A stretch of 64,000 nucleotides of DNA from Gottschalkia acidurici 9a (lineage in GTDB: Bacteria; Bacillota; Clostridia; Tissierellales; Gottschalkiaceae): the NCBI RefSeq assembly GCF_000299355.1, contig NC_018664.1, positions 558,001 through 622,000 on the forward strand. Direction: 5' to 3'. The translations under genes and the position numbers were made by a program. The notes below the pieces were generated by a model. That model was not told the origin of the DNA and ran no database searches. It saw only the letters and a list, made by a program, of their open reading frames with translations. Shown in pieces: positions 56,056-64,000 of this stretch (position 1 is its first letter; each line of letters opens with the position of its first letter).

Positions 56056-56436
56056 TTGAGTGACTATAATCGTTCAGAGCATTTAAAAGAGTTGCATAGT
56101 AAACGTAAGGCTATAACTCAAGAAAAGGTAGATAAAGCAATTCAAAGGCTTATAAAAACCCAAAAGCCTATTAATTTTAATAGTGTTGCAAGTGAAAGTG
56201 GTGTTACTAAAAAACTTTATATGACAATAAAGATATTAGAGAACGTATTTAAAAATCTTAGACATCAACAATCACAAGTACCTACTCCATTACAAGTTAA
56301 AAGAGAAATGGATGATAACAATAAAGACGCTATCATATCAAGTTTAAAAAGAAAAATTAAAAAATTAGAAGAAGAAAATAAAGAACTCAAAGAGCAAGTT
56401 AAAATCAACTATGCAGATATTTATAAGAACATATGA
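56056..56436 (+). CDS. tnpC: TnpC/DUF6262 accessory protein of Tn554-type transposon
   Basis: 126 residues, equal to the usual TnpC. It has a helix-turn-helix-like start (KVDKAIQRLIKTQKPINFNSVASESGVTKKLYM) and a C-terminal coiled coil (SSLKRKIKKLEEENKELKEQV), the DUF6262 layout. In Tn554 the protein is an accessory factor that influences integration orientation. TTG start at the base after the recombinase stop. Confidence 0.85.
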   Translation: MSDYNRSEHLKELHSKRKAITQEKVDKAIQRLIKTQKPINFNSVASESGVTKKLYMTIKILENVFKNLRHQQSQVPTPLQVKREMDDNNKDAIISSLKRKIKKLEEENKELKEQVKINYADIYKNI

Positions 56437-56724
56437 TACAATGGAATATATAACTATAATTGTTTTATAATTATAGTGCAGGGATTAATTTGCATTAGTA
56501 AGATTTTGTGTACGAGTAATAAATATAATGAAAGGCTAACTTTCATTATATTTAATTATAATATGAAAAGTATTAAATGGACAGTTAGAGAAAAGCACCA
56601 TACAGTTTTAAGGACATAAAAATATAATACAAGGTAAGCAAACATATAGAAAGAAGAAAGAAAAGAATTAAAATGATAGTAGTACACAAAAGTAAGATAT
56701 TACGAAACTAGGAGGGTAATACTT
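56437..56724. other. Right flank of the transposon remnant, with hairpins
   Basis: ACTATAATT / AATTATAGT at 56453-56477 is a short hairpin, and the terminator lies at 56521. A transposon end is expected here but no recognisable junction was found. Confidence 0.35.
56521..56556 (+). terminator. Terminator-like hairpin after tnpC
   Basis: Perfect 14-bp stem AAATATAATGAAAG / CTTTCATTATATTT, then AATTATA; the T-run is weak. Confidence 0.5.
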
Positions 56725-56744
56725 ATGAAAAAAGAATATTTACA

Positions 56745-58283
56745 ATGTCAATTATAGTCACGATTTGTGCAATACTTATATTACCTACAGAAAAGAGTTT
56801 TGCAAAAGAGCAAACTGTAAAAACTACACTACCTAATTTTACGGTAACACTAAATGGAAATAAGGTTAATAATCAGTATAGACAGTTTCCTCTTTTAGTG
56901 TATAAAGATATCACATACTTTCCTATGACTTGGTTTGATTCTAGACTTTTAGGAATTGAAACAGAGTGGTCACAGACTAATGGTCTTAAAATAGAACAAA
57001 AGAAAATTACTTCATCTTTTGAAGACTATAGTACCAAATTAAAAAATGCTAACACACAGTATGCTAAAACTCTAGACTTTAAAATAACATTAAATGGAAA
57101 GTTGATAAACAACTCTAATGAAGAATATCCACTTTTAAGCTTTAGAGATGTAACTTATTTTCCACTTACATGGAAATTTGCTCACAATGAATTTAATTGG
57201 AAATATGATTGGAGCAACTCAAAGGGACTTAGTATAAATTCTAATAACAAACAGTTAATGACAATAAATTTACCTAAATATGCAGGAGAAAACAGCGTTG
57301 CTATGTATGATGGATATTATTATTTTGTGGAAACAGTAGACCATACAAATAACATATATAGGGTACATGGGAGTAACACTACAAAAAAAGAATTAGTATA
57401 CTCATATGAAATAGACCCTCACTATGGATTTCAAAATCTATTAAAATTTGAAATAAAAAATGGAGAACTTTGGTTCTCATATCACTATGGTGGAGCAGTA
57501 ATGGGGTCAGATATCTTCTGTAAGATAAATAATGATGGAAAAGCTACAGAAGAATATAGAGGACATATAAACTTTATAGAAGTAATACCAGAAGGTACTT
57601 TAGCTTTAAGTCAACCACCAACAGCACAAGGAAGTATGTTGATATATATACCTAAAGGAAAAAACTATGAAGAGGGGAAAAGAATAGGAGATACAGGTTT
57701 ATTATATAGAAGCAAAATATCACTACAAGGAGATAATGTATATGTATTAGGAGCAAAGTATCCTTTCGAAGGTGAAAAGGTACATAAAATTTACAAAGTT
57801 AATATAAATACAAATGAAACTTTACAGATTACAGATTTTGGAGTTGAGAGTTTAAAAGTTATAAATAACAAACTTTATTACGTAAAAAGTATAGATAAAC
57901 ATCTTTACTCATCGAATCTAGATGGAACGAGTGAGAAAAAATTGTCTGATAATAGTTTGCCTGAGTATGATGCATGGTATGAAGAATTGAATGGAAATGT
58001 ATACTATGCAACTTCGAATGAAGAAAACAAACAAAGTATATATAAAGTAGAAATGGATAAAGAAGATAGTCTTTTACTTAAAGAAAAAGTAGATAGAGTT
58101 GAAATATTAAGTGGAAAACTGATAGCTAAACTAGTTAGTGGAGAAGACTATGGAATTAAAATATTTGACGAAAATGGACAGATGGTATTAACGGTTACAG
58201 ATGAAGTTTCTGACTTCTTTGCACATAAAGATAATATATTGATGATTTTAGCAAAAAACAAATCAGTAAAGCTAATAAAATAG
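56745..58283 (+). CDS. Exported protein with two stalk-type domains and a DUF5050 propeller; 5' frame broken
   Basis: 512 residues from ATG 56745. Two repeats, TLPNFTVTLNGNKVNN...PMTWFDSRLLG and TLDFKITLNGKLINN...PLTWKFAHNEF, are copper-amine-oxidase-N/stalk-like domains. The C-terminal 330 residues are a DUF5050-like beta-propeller. The ribosome-binding site GGAGGG and true-looking start ATG 56725 are in another frame: A6 at 56728-56733 gives MKKEYLQCQL and a stop, while seven A would give MKKRIFTMSIIVTICAIL, a normal signal peptide joined to this frame. As written, only a weak internal start with a signal peptide lacking its basic end is left. Confidence 0.8.
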   Translation: MSIIVTICAILILPTEKSFAKEQTVKTTLPNFTVTLNGNKVNNQYRQFPLLVYKDITYFPMTWFDSRLLGIETEWSQTNGLKIEQKKITSSFEDYSTKLKNANTQYAKTLDFKITLNGKLINNSNEEYPLLSFRDVTYFPLTWKFAHNEFNWKYDWSNSKGLSINSNNKQLMTINLPKYAGENSVAMYDGYYYFVETVDHTNNIYRVHGSNTTKKELVYSYEIDPHYGFQNLLKFEIKNGELWFSYHYGGAVMGSDIFCKINNDGKATEEYRGHINFIEVIPEGTLALSQPPTAQGSMLIYIPKGKNYEEGKRIGDTGLLYRSKISLQGDNVYVLGAKYPFEGEKVHKIYKVNINTNETLQITDFGVESLKVINNKLYYVKSIDKHLYSSNLDGTSEKKLSDNSLPEYDAWYEELNGNVYYATSNEENKQSIYKVEMDKEDSLLLKEKVDRVEILSGKLIAKLVSGEDYGIKIFDENGQMVLTVTDEVSDFFAHKDNILMILAKNKSVKLIK

Positions 58284-58331
58284 AATAAAAATTAAGATAG
58301 TATACCCTAGATTAGTATTAAAAATATAAAG

Positions 58332-58369
58332 CAAAAACTCCAATGATTAAATTCATTGGAGTTTTTTAT
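58332..58369 (+). terminator. Intrinsic terminator of the DUF5050 gene
   Basis: AAAACTCCAATGA / TTCATTGGAGTTTT, then TTATTAT. The bases from 58370 to 58553 hold nothing recognised. Confidence 0.85.
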
Positions 58370-58553
58370 TATCACAACATACTACACATATATAATACGT
58401 TAAAGATTTTATATTTTAATACTTTTTATAAATTTACTCTTGATAAGTCTTCCTCTATCCTTTTATGATTTAAGGCTAAAGATAATACAGATAACAAATA
58501 AATATGTTTAGGAAAAGTAATCTAAGAGTGCACTTATATACTAAGAAACTTTA

Positions 58554-58582
58554 TTGACACGTTTAAAAAAATATGATATATA
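58554..58582 (+). promoter_or_regulatory. Sigma-A promoter of htpG
   Basis: TTGACA, a 17-base spacer, TATATA. It ends 11 bases before the CIRCE element. Confidence 0.75.
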
Positions 58583-58593
58583 AAGATTAAGAC

Positions 58594-58620
58594 TTAGCAC
58601 TCTATATCGCAGAGTGCTAA
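58594..58620 (+). promoter_or_regulatory. CIRCE element (HrcA operator) of htpG
   Basis: TTAGCACTC, nine bases, GAGTGCTAA: a perfect match to the CIRCE consensus. It lies at or just after the transcription start, where HrcA represses. Heat shock should relieve it. Confidence 0.95.
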
Positions 58621-58675
58621 CAGATGAAAATTATAAGTATAACTTTATTACAAAAGTTAAGAGGGGGAGTTTTAC

Positions 58676-60550
58676 TTGGAAACAAAACAATTTAAAGCGG
58701 AGTCTAAAAGACTTTTAGATTTAATGATCAATTCAATCTATACTCATAAAGAAATTTTTTTAAGAGAACTTATATCTAATGCTAGTGATGCTGTTGATAA
58801 AATTTATTATAAGGCATTAGTAGACGATAGTGTTTCTTTTGAAAAAGATGATTATTATATAAAAATAGTTTCAGATGAGGAAAAAAGAGAATTAAAAGTA
58901 ATAGATACTGGTATAGGTATGACTAAAGAGGAACTAGAGGATAGCTTAGGAACTATTGCTAGAAGTGGATCATTTGCATTTAAAAAAGAGAATGAATTAA
59001 AAGATGGATATGATATAATAGGTCAATTTGGAGTTGGATTCTATTCAGCTTTTATGGTAGCTGAAAAAGTTATAGTTATAAGTAGAGCTTTAGGTAGTAA
59101 TGAGGCATATAAATGGGAATCTGAAGGGGCAGAAGGATATACTATAGAGCCATGTGAAAAAGATTCAGTTGGTACTGAAATTATATTAAAAATAAAAGAT
59201 AATACAGAAGATGAAAATTATGATGACTATTTAAATGAATATAGATTAAAAAACATTATAAAGAAATACTCAGACTTTATTAGATATCCAATAAAAATGG
59301 ATGTAACTATGAGTAAATTAAAAGATGGTAGTGAAAATGAGTACGAAAGCTATAAAGAAGAACAAATTATAAATAGTATGGTTCCTATATGGAGAAAAAA
59401 TAAAAACGAGCTTACAGATAAAGATTATGAAGATTTTTACTCTGAAAAGCATTATGGATTTGATAAACCTGTAAAACATATTCATATAGATGCAGAAGGA
59501 ACTATTAACTATAGTGCTATTTTATATATACCAGAAAAAATACCTTTCGATTATTATACAAAAGAATATGAAAAAGGCTTAGAGTTATATTCAAATGGTG
59601 TACTTATAATGAATAAATGCTCAGAGTTGTTACCTGACTACTTTAGTTTCGTTAAAGGTATGGTAGACTCTGAAGATTTATCACTTAATATCTCAAGAGA
59701 AATGTTGCAACATGATAGACAACTTAAGTTAATAGCTAGAAATATTAAAAATAAAATCAAAAATGAATTAGTATCATTATTAAAAAATGAAAGAGAAAAG
59801 TATGAATCATTCTTTAAGTCTTTCGGTAGACAATTAAAGTTTGGAGTATATAATGACTTTGGAATGAATAAAGAAGAGCTACAAGACTTACTGCTATTCT
59901 ATTCATCTAAAGATAAAAAGCTTGTAACACTAGATGAATATGTTTCAAGAATGCCAGAAGAACAAAAATATATATATTATGCATCTGGAGAATCAATCGA
60001 GAGAATTGAGAAACTACCACAAACAGAGTTAGTTTCAGAAGAGGGATATGAGATACTATACTTAGTTGAAGATATAGATGAATTCATAATTAAGACACTA
60101 GTGAACTATAAAGAGAAAGAATTTAAATCTGTGTCAAGTAGTGATTTAGGCATCGAAACAGATGAAGATAAAAATGATGATAATAAAGACGATAGTAAAG
60201 AACTATTTGAATATATGAAAGATATACTATCTGACAAAGTAAAAGATGTAAGGGTATCTAAGCGATTGAAACATCATCCAGTATGTTTTTCAAATGAAGG
60301 CGAGATATCTATAGAAATGGAAAAGGTATTAAAATCAATGTCTAATGACCAAGATGTTAAAGCAGATAAGGTATTAGAAATCAATGTAAATCATGATGTG
60401 TATAAATCTTTAAAAGATGCTTATGATAAGGATAAAGAAAAGTTAAAATTATATACAAACTTATTATACAATCAAGCTCTTTTAATAGAAGGACTACCAG
60501 TTGAAGATTCTATAGACTTTACAAATAATATTTGCAAGCTAATGATATAA
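58676..60550 (+). CDS. htpG: Molecular chaperone HtpG (Hsp90)
   Basis: 624 residues, full length. The N-terminal ATPase shows [33 protein letters not shown] and [13 protein letters not shown]; the middle domain has [11 protein letters not shown] and [10 protein letters not shown]; the C-terminal dimerisation domain has [22 protein letters not shown] start nine bases after GGGGGAG. It refolds or stabilises client proteins under stress. Controlled by CIRCE/HrcA, unlike htpG of Bacillus subtilis. Confidence 0.96.
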   Translation: METKQFKAESKRLLDLMINSIYTHKEIFLRELISNASDAVDKIYYKALVDDSVSFEKDDYYIKIVSDEEKRELKVIDTGIGMTKEELEDSLGTIARSGSFAFKKENELKDGYDIIGQFGVGFYSAFMVAEKVIVISRALGSNEAYKWESEGAEGYTIEPCEKDSVGTEIILKIKDNTEDENYDDYLNEYRLKNIIKKYSDFIRYPIKMDVTMSKLKDGSENEYESYKEEQIINSMVPIWRKNKNELTDKDYEDFYSEKHYGFDKPVKHIHIDAEGTINYSAILYIPEKIPFDYYTKEYEKGLELYSNGVLIMNKCSELLPDYFSFVKGMVDSEDLSLNISREMLQHDRQLKLIARNIKNKIKNELVSLLKNEREKYESFFKSFGRQLKFGVYNDFGMNKEELQDLLLFYSSKDKKLVTLDEYVSRMPEEQKYIYYASGESIERIEKLPQTELVSEEGYEILYLVEDIDEFIIKTLVNYKEKEFKSVSSSDLGIETDEDKNDDNKDDSKELFEYMKDILSDKVKDVRVSKRLKHHPVCFSNEGEISIEMEKVLKSMSNDQDVKADKVLEINVNHDVYKSLKDAYDKDKEKLKLYTNLLYNQALLIEGLPVEDSIDFTNNICKLMI

Positions 60551-60569
60551 GCTAAAGTTTTAACGGAAA

Positions 60570-60608
60570 TGAATCTCCCTATGAGTATCTAAGGGAGATT
60601 TATTTCTT
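60570..60608 (+). terminator. Intrinsic terminator of htpG
   Basis: AATCTCCCT / AGGGAGATT, then TATTTCTTT. Confidence 0.8.
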
Positions 60609-60745
60609 TATTTTTTAATATACTTAGACTTTATAGTATAAATTTAAATATATTAATAAAAATATATTTGTGAAAATACAAGCATGAAATTATGATACAA
60701 TTATGTATGCAAAAGAATTTTAAATTAGATAGGAGTATATTTTAA

Positions 60746-62107
60746 ATGAGTAATGAAACAACTGATAAATTAGGAACACAAAGTATTGGAAAGCTTCTAT
60801 TAAGCTTAGCACTACCAGCAATAATAGCACAACTAATAAATATGCTTTACAATATAGTTGATCGTATTTACATAGGGCATATACCAGAAATAGGAGCAAT
60901 TGCATTAACTGGAGTGGGAGTTGCATTCCCAATTATTATATTAATAACAGCATTTAGTTCACTTATAGGTATGGGAGGCGCTCCTAGAGCTGCAATAAAA
61001 ATGGGTGAAAAAAAGGATGAAGAAGCTGAACAGATCTTGGGTAACTGCGTTTCACTAATAGTATTATTATCAATTATACTTACAGTTTTCTTTTCAGTTA
61101 CAGGAAAAAGTCTTTTAATGAAATTTGGAGCAAGTAGTGAAACCATATTATATGCAGATAGTTATTTAAGTATATATGTAATAGGAACTATATTCGTAAT
61201 GACCACACTAGGACTTAATAGTTTTATAACTAATCAAGGATTTGCTAAAACTAGCATGCTAACAGTAATTATAGGGGCTATTATAAATATAATACTAGAT
61301 CCTATACTTATATTTGGATTTAATATGGGAGTTAAGGGAGCTGCTATAGCAACTGTAATTTCACAGGCTGCATCGGCCATCTGGGTTATTAAGTTTATGG
61401 TGGGAGACAAAACTAAACTTAAAATTCGCAAAAAGAATTTAAAGATTAAAAAAGAAGTAGTAATTCCTATACTTTTACTAGGAATATCACCTTTTATAAT
61501 GCAGAGTACGGAAAGTATATTGAATATATCCTTAAACTCTTCATTACAAAAATATGGAGGAGATATAGCAGTTGGTGCTATGACTATATTAGCTAGTTTA
61601 ATGCAACTTATGTTTTTACCTCTAACAGGATTAACACAAGGAGCACAACCTATAATAAGTTATAACTATGGAGCTAAAAAGAATAGTCGTGTAAAAGAAG
61701 CGTTTAGATTATTACTTATATCATCAATTGTATTTTCAACAGTATTATGGTTGCTTATGATGTTGCTTCCAAAGGTATTTGTATCATTATTTACTCGTGA
61801 TCCTGAACTTATTAAGATTACTGTTTGGGCTATAAGAATTTACTTAGGAGCTGCTTTGGTACTAGGGGCACAGATTTCTTGTCAACAGACATTTATAGCA
61901 CTTGGTCAAGCTAAGATTTCACTTTTCTTAGCACTTTTAAGGAAAGTCATTTTGTTAATTCCACTTATATATATTTTTCCACTATTTTTCTCGAATAAAG
62001 TTTTTGCTGTATTTTTTGCAGAGCCCGTCGCAGATGTTATTGCAACAACAGTTACGGTAGCTGCTTTCACACTTAAATTTAAAAGTTTACTAAAAGAAAA
62101 TGAATAA
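60746..62107 (+). CDS. MATE-family multidrug efflux transporter
   Basis: 453 residues with twelve membrane helices in two MatE repeats (about 15-175 and 235-400). Landmarks: LPAIIAQLINMLYNIVDRIYIGHI, SLIGMGGAPRAAIKMG, and TGLTQGAQPIISYNYGA. It expels drugs or metabolites in exchange for Na+ or H+. Probably co-transcribed with the HD-GYP gene that starts 24 bases downstream. Confidence 0.92.
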   Translation: MSNETTDKLGTQSIGKLLLSLALPAIIAQLINMLYNIVDRIYIGHIPEIGAIALTGVGVAFPIIILITAFSSLIGMGGAPRAAIKMGEKKDEEAEQILGNCVSLIVLLSIILTVFFSVTGKSLLMKFGASSETILYADSYLSIYVIGTIFVMTTLGLNSFITNQGFAKTSMLTVIIGAIINIILDPILIFGFNMGVKGAAIATVISQAASAIWVIKFMVGDKTKLKIRKKNLKIKKEVVIPILLLGISPFIMQSTESILNISLNSSLQKYGGDIAVGAMTILASLMQLMFLPLTGLTQGAQPIISYNYGAKKNSRVKEAFRLLLISSIVFSTVLWLLMMLLPKVFVSLFTRDPELIKITVWAIRIYLGAALVLGAQISCQQTFIALGQAKISLFLALLRKVILLIPLIYIFPLFFSNKVFAVFFAEPVADVIATTVTVAAFTLKFKSLLKENE

Positions 62108-62130
62108 TTTAAGTAAAAGGAAGTGACAAA

Positions 62131-64000
62131 ATGGCTAATCGAAGAAAATTCAAATTATTAATAAGGAAAAAGTTATACATAATCTTCATATTGATCCTGA
62201 TTACTATTACTACATTGTCATTAATCTTTTTCATAAACAACAATAATAGCAAGAGACAGTTGAATATAATTAATATATTTGGAAGACAGAGTATGCGAGC
62301 ACAGATAATTGCTAAGGAAGCAAATCAAAAATTTCAAAATCTTCAAGCACTTGAAGGAGAACTATCTATAGAAACAAAAACTGATCTTGAAGCCAAGATA
62401 ATTGAAACTAACACTTCAATTGAAAAAGCTAAAAGAGACTTTAGTTCTACATTAGATTCATTAAAAAAAGGTGAGATTAACACTAATAAGGGTATTATTA
62501 GTGTTAATAATCCTCTTAATGATACAGAAAACATATTAGATCATATAAATAAGGATTGGGAGAAATATAGCGAGGCAGTTTCAGTAATTGTAGAGAGTAG
62601 TGAAATTAGTAAAGATACAATAGAAGCACTAGAATATATTAATGAAAATAGTGAGAAGTTAATTTATGAATCTGACTTTTTAGTTCAAAAAATACTAGAG
62701 AACAATAATGATAGAATAAATAAAAGTACAAGTATAATGATTATTTTACTTATTGTATTTACGGTATTAATAACTATAACTTTAAGGGAACTAACAAAAT
62801 ATATTATTACACCATTGGACAAGCTGTTTGGAGAAATAGATAAGGTAGGAGTTTTAAAAAAGGATTTTAAAAATAATTATTTTGTGAATAATGAGTTAAC
62901 TCCTATAGTTTCTGAAATTGATGAAGGATTTAAAAAGCTCAATGGGCTAATTGAGCTTATTGAAAATATAAGTAAAGATATGTCCTTTGATGAAGTATTA
63001 AACTATATTTACAATTCATTCTCTCCTTTTATTCCTTATCAACATATTGGTATAGCTTTATTAAATGAAGAAAAACAAGAGCTAGAGGCTTCTTATGGTA
63101 TTTCAGAACCCAGTATAGGCGATTTACCAAAAAAATTAGTTGGAATAAAAGCTAAATTAAGTGATACAAGCCTGGAGAATATTATAAAAAACAGTATGGC
63201 TAGAACTATAAATGATTTAGAAAAGTATGTATATGGAAAAGAAACAGATTATAACAGAGTATTGCTATCAGAAGGTATAAAATCTTCAATTAGCTTACCA
63301 TTAAGGGTTAATAGAAAAGTTATAGGAGTTATATTTTTCTCTAGTGTAAATAAAAATGTTTATAAAGAAGAACATATTAACTTTTTAGAGACTATTGCAA
63401 GCAGTATTGCAATCAGCTTTAATAAAAGTATATTCATAGATGAACTTATTTATAGTAGTACATTAGCACTGGCTAAGATGGCTGAGTCAAGAGATGAAGA
63501 CACTGGTGAACACTTAGAGGGTATGAAACAATACACTAAATTAATTGCCGAGTGCTTAGTAAAAGACGGATTATATTTAGAACAATTAACTATTTCATAT
63601 ATTAAAGACTTAGAGAAATTTGCACCTATGCACGATATAGGAAAAGTCGGAGTGCCTGATGGAATATTACTTAAAGCAGGAAAATTAACTGATGAAGAAT
63701 TTAAAGCAATGAGAAATCATGCAATTTATGGAGGCGAAATTTTAAGAGTTGCTGAAGAAAATATAATGAAGCAACATAGAAGTCTTTATAAGTTAGGAAT
63801 AGAGATAGCAGAAGGTCACCATGAGAAATGGGATGGAACAGGATATCCTCATAATGTATCTGGAGAAGATATTCCGTTAAGTGCTAGAATTGTTGCTATG
63901 GCAGATGTATTTGATGCTTTAACAAGTAAGAGAGTTTACAAAGAGGCTTTTTCTTTTGAGAAATCCTTTAATATTATTGTTGAGGGTAAAGGAAAACACT
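62131..64000 (+). CDS. HD-GYP phosphodiesterase with membrane sensor and GAF domain (3' end outside window)
   Basis: 623 codons are visible from ATG 62131 after AAAGGAAGTG. Order: helix at about 12-34, an extracellular helical sensor (about 35-200, PilJ-like character with GRQSMRAQIIAKEA), helix at about 205-225, a GAF domain (about 290-430), then the HD-GYP domain with MHDIGKVGVP, HHEKWDGTGYPHN and ARIVAMADVFDALTSKR. Such enzymes hydrolyse c-di-GMP. The reading is open at the window end; a further 40 or so residues are expected. Confidence 0.93.
   Translation, partial: MANRRKFKLLIRKKLYIIFILILITITTLSLIFFINNNNSKRQLNIINIFGRQSMRAQIIAKEANQKFQNLQALEGELSIETKTDLEAKIIETNTSIEKAKRDFSSTLDSLKKGEINTNKGIISVNNPLNDTENILDHINKDWEKYSEAVSVIVESSEISKDTIEALEYINENSEKLIYESDFLVQKILENNNDRINKSTSIMIILLIVFTVLITITLRELTKYIITPLDKLFGEIDKVGVLKKDFKNNYFVNNELTPIVSEIDEGFKKLNGLIELIENISKDMSFDEVLNYIYNSFSPFIPYQHIGIALLNEEKQELEASYGISEPSIGDLPKKLVGIKAKLSDTSLENIIKNSMARTINDLEKYVYGKETDYNRVLLSEGIKSSISLPLRVNRKVIGVIFFSSVNKNVYKEEHINFLETIASSIAISFNKSIFIDELIYSSTLALAKMAESRDEDTGEHLEGMKQYTKLIAECLVKDGLYLEQLTISYIKDLEKFAPMHDIGKVGVPDGILLKAGKLTDEEFKAMRNHAIYGGEILRVAEENIMKQHRSLYKLGIEIAEGHHEKWDGTGYPHNVSGEDIPLSARIVAMADVFDALTSKRVYKEAFSFEKSFNIIVEGKGKH

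Noticed and set aside
1-64000. CRISPR arrays, tRNA and rRNA genes, prophage structural genes
   Set aside because: No regularly spaced repeats, no tRNA cloverleaf or rRNA sequence, and no capsid, tail or terminase genes were seen. The lone amidase at 3096 is not enough to call a prophage.

Overview
The window is a low-GC, AT-rich chromosomal segment of a Firmicute, most likely an anaerobic member of the Clostridia. The grounds are base composition, strong AGGAGG-type ribosome-binding sites, frequent TTG and GTG starts, intrinsic terminators after nearly every unit, a perfect CIRCE element, AgcS/TraX/MATE/ECF families typical of the group, and no respiratory genes. A Peptostreptococcaceae-like host is a guess only.

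Layout. 1-7.3 kb: tail of an alanine racemase, selO, an amidase with a SPOR-type repeat, a broken effector-binding gene, a double GNAT, then an RNA-repair/ribosome-rescue operon (rtcB-prfH) with an unusual leader. 7.5-13.9 kb: XRE repressor divergent from a GGDEF protein with shared operator-like repeats, a phospholipid synthase, an M28 peptidase lipoprotein and a small alarmone synthetase. 14.3-22.7 kb: a DrrAB-like exporter, TraX, and a second ABC exporter in one unit with its two-component system. 22.8-29.9 kb: LysE exporter with AraC regulator, nicotinate phosphoribosyltransferase, acetyltransferase, a large envelope protein of unknown role, and a polysaccharide deacetylase with a frameshift in its leader region. 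29.9-35.9 kb: a nitrogen/amino-acid module (GlnK/GlnL-type two-component system, AgcS symporter, glutamate-synthase-like flavoprotein). 36-47 kb: two ECF sigma/anti-sigma pairs flanking a Cache-GGDEF protein, an acetamidase-like enzyme and a two-component system with a MacB-like ABC exporter. 46.9-47.6 kb: IS200 remnant fused to the tail of a lost agcS paralogue. 47.7-54.5 kb: purE, convergent pyrE-thiC under a TPP riboswitch, a broken thpR, and a dehydrogenase/cytosine deaminase/PPOX run. 54.7-56.4 kb: remnant of a Tn554-type transposon (TnpA/TnpB chimera plus TnpC). 56.7-64 kb: a stalk/DUF5050 exported protein, CIRCE-controlled htpG, a MATE exporter and an HD-GYP protein cut by the window end.

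How it fits together. Stress and envelope defence dominate: three ABC exporters, two with dedicated two-component systems, two ECF systems, Hsp90, an alarmone synthetase, and rtcB-prfH, whose relatives repair and rescue ribosomes cut in the 16S decoding centre. Three c-di-GMP turnover proteins (two GGDEF, one HD-GYP) are scattered through it. The most interesting observation is the rtcB leader: a 12-codon ORF ends inside a 14-bp hairpin whose 3' arm can instead pair over 10 bp with the rtcB ribosome-binding site and start codon. This is the layout of a translational attenuator and could couple expression of the repair operon to ribosome function.

Several genes carry lesions (frameshifts, nonsense codons, deletions). 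Two of them are single-A changes in A-tracts at the 5' ends of genes for exported proteins. They are real decay, slippage-based switching, or sequencing error; the sequence alone cannot tell which.
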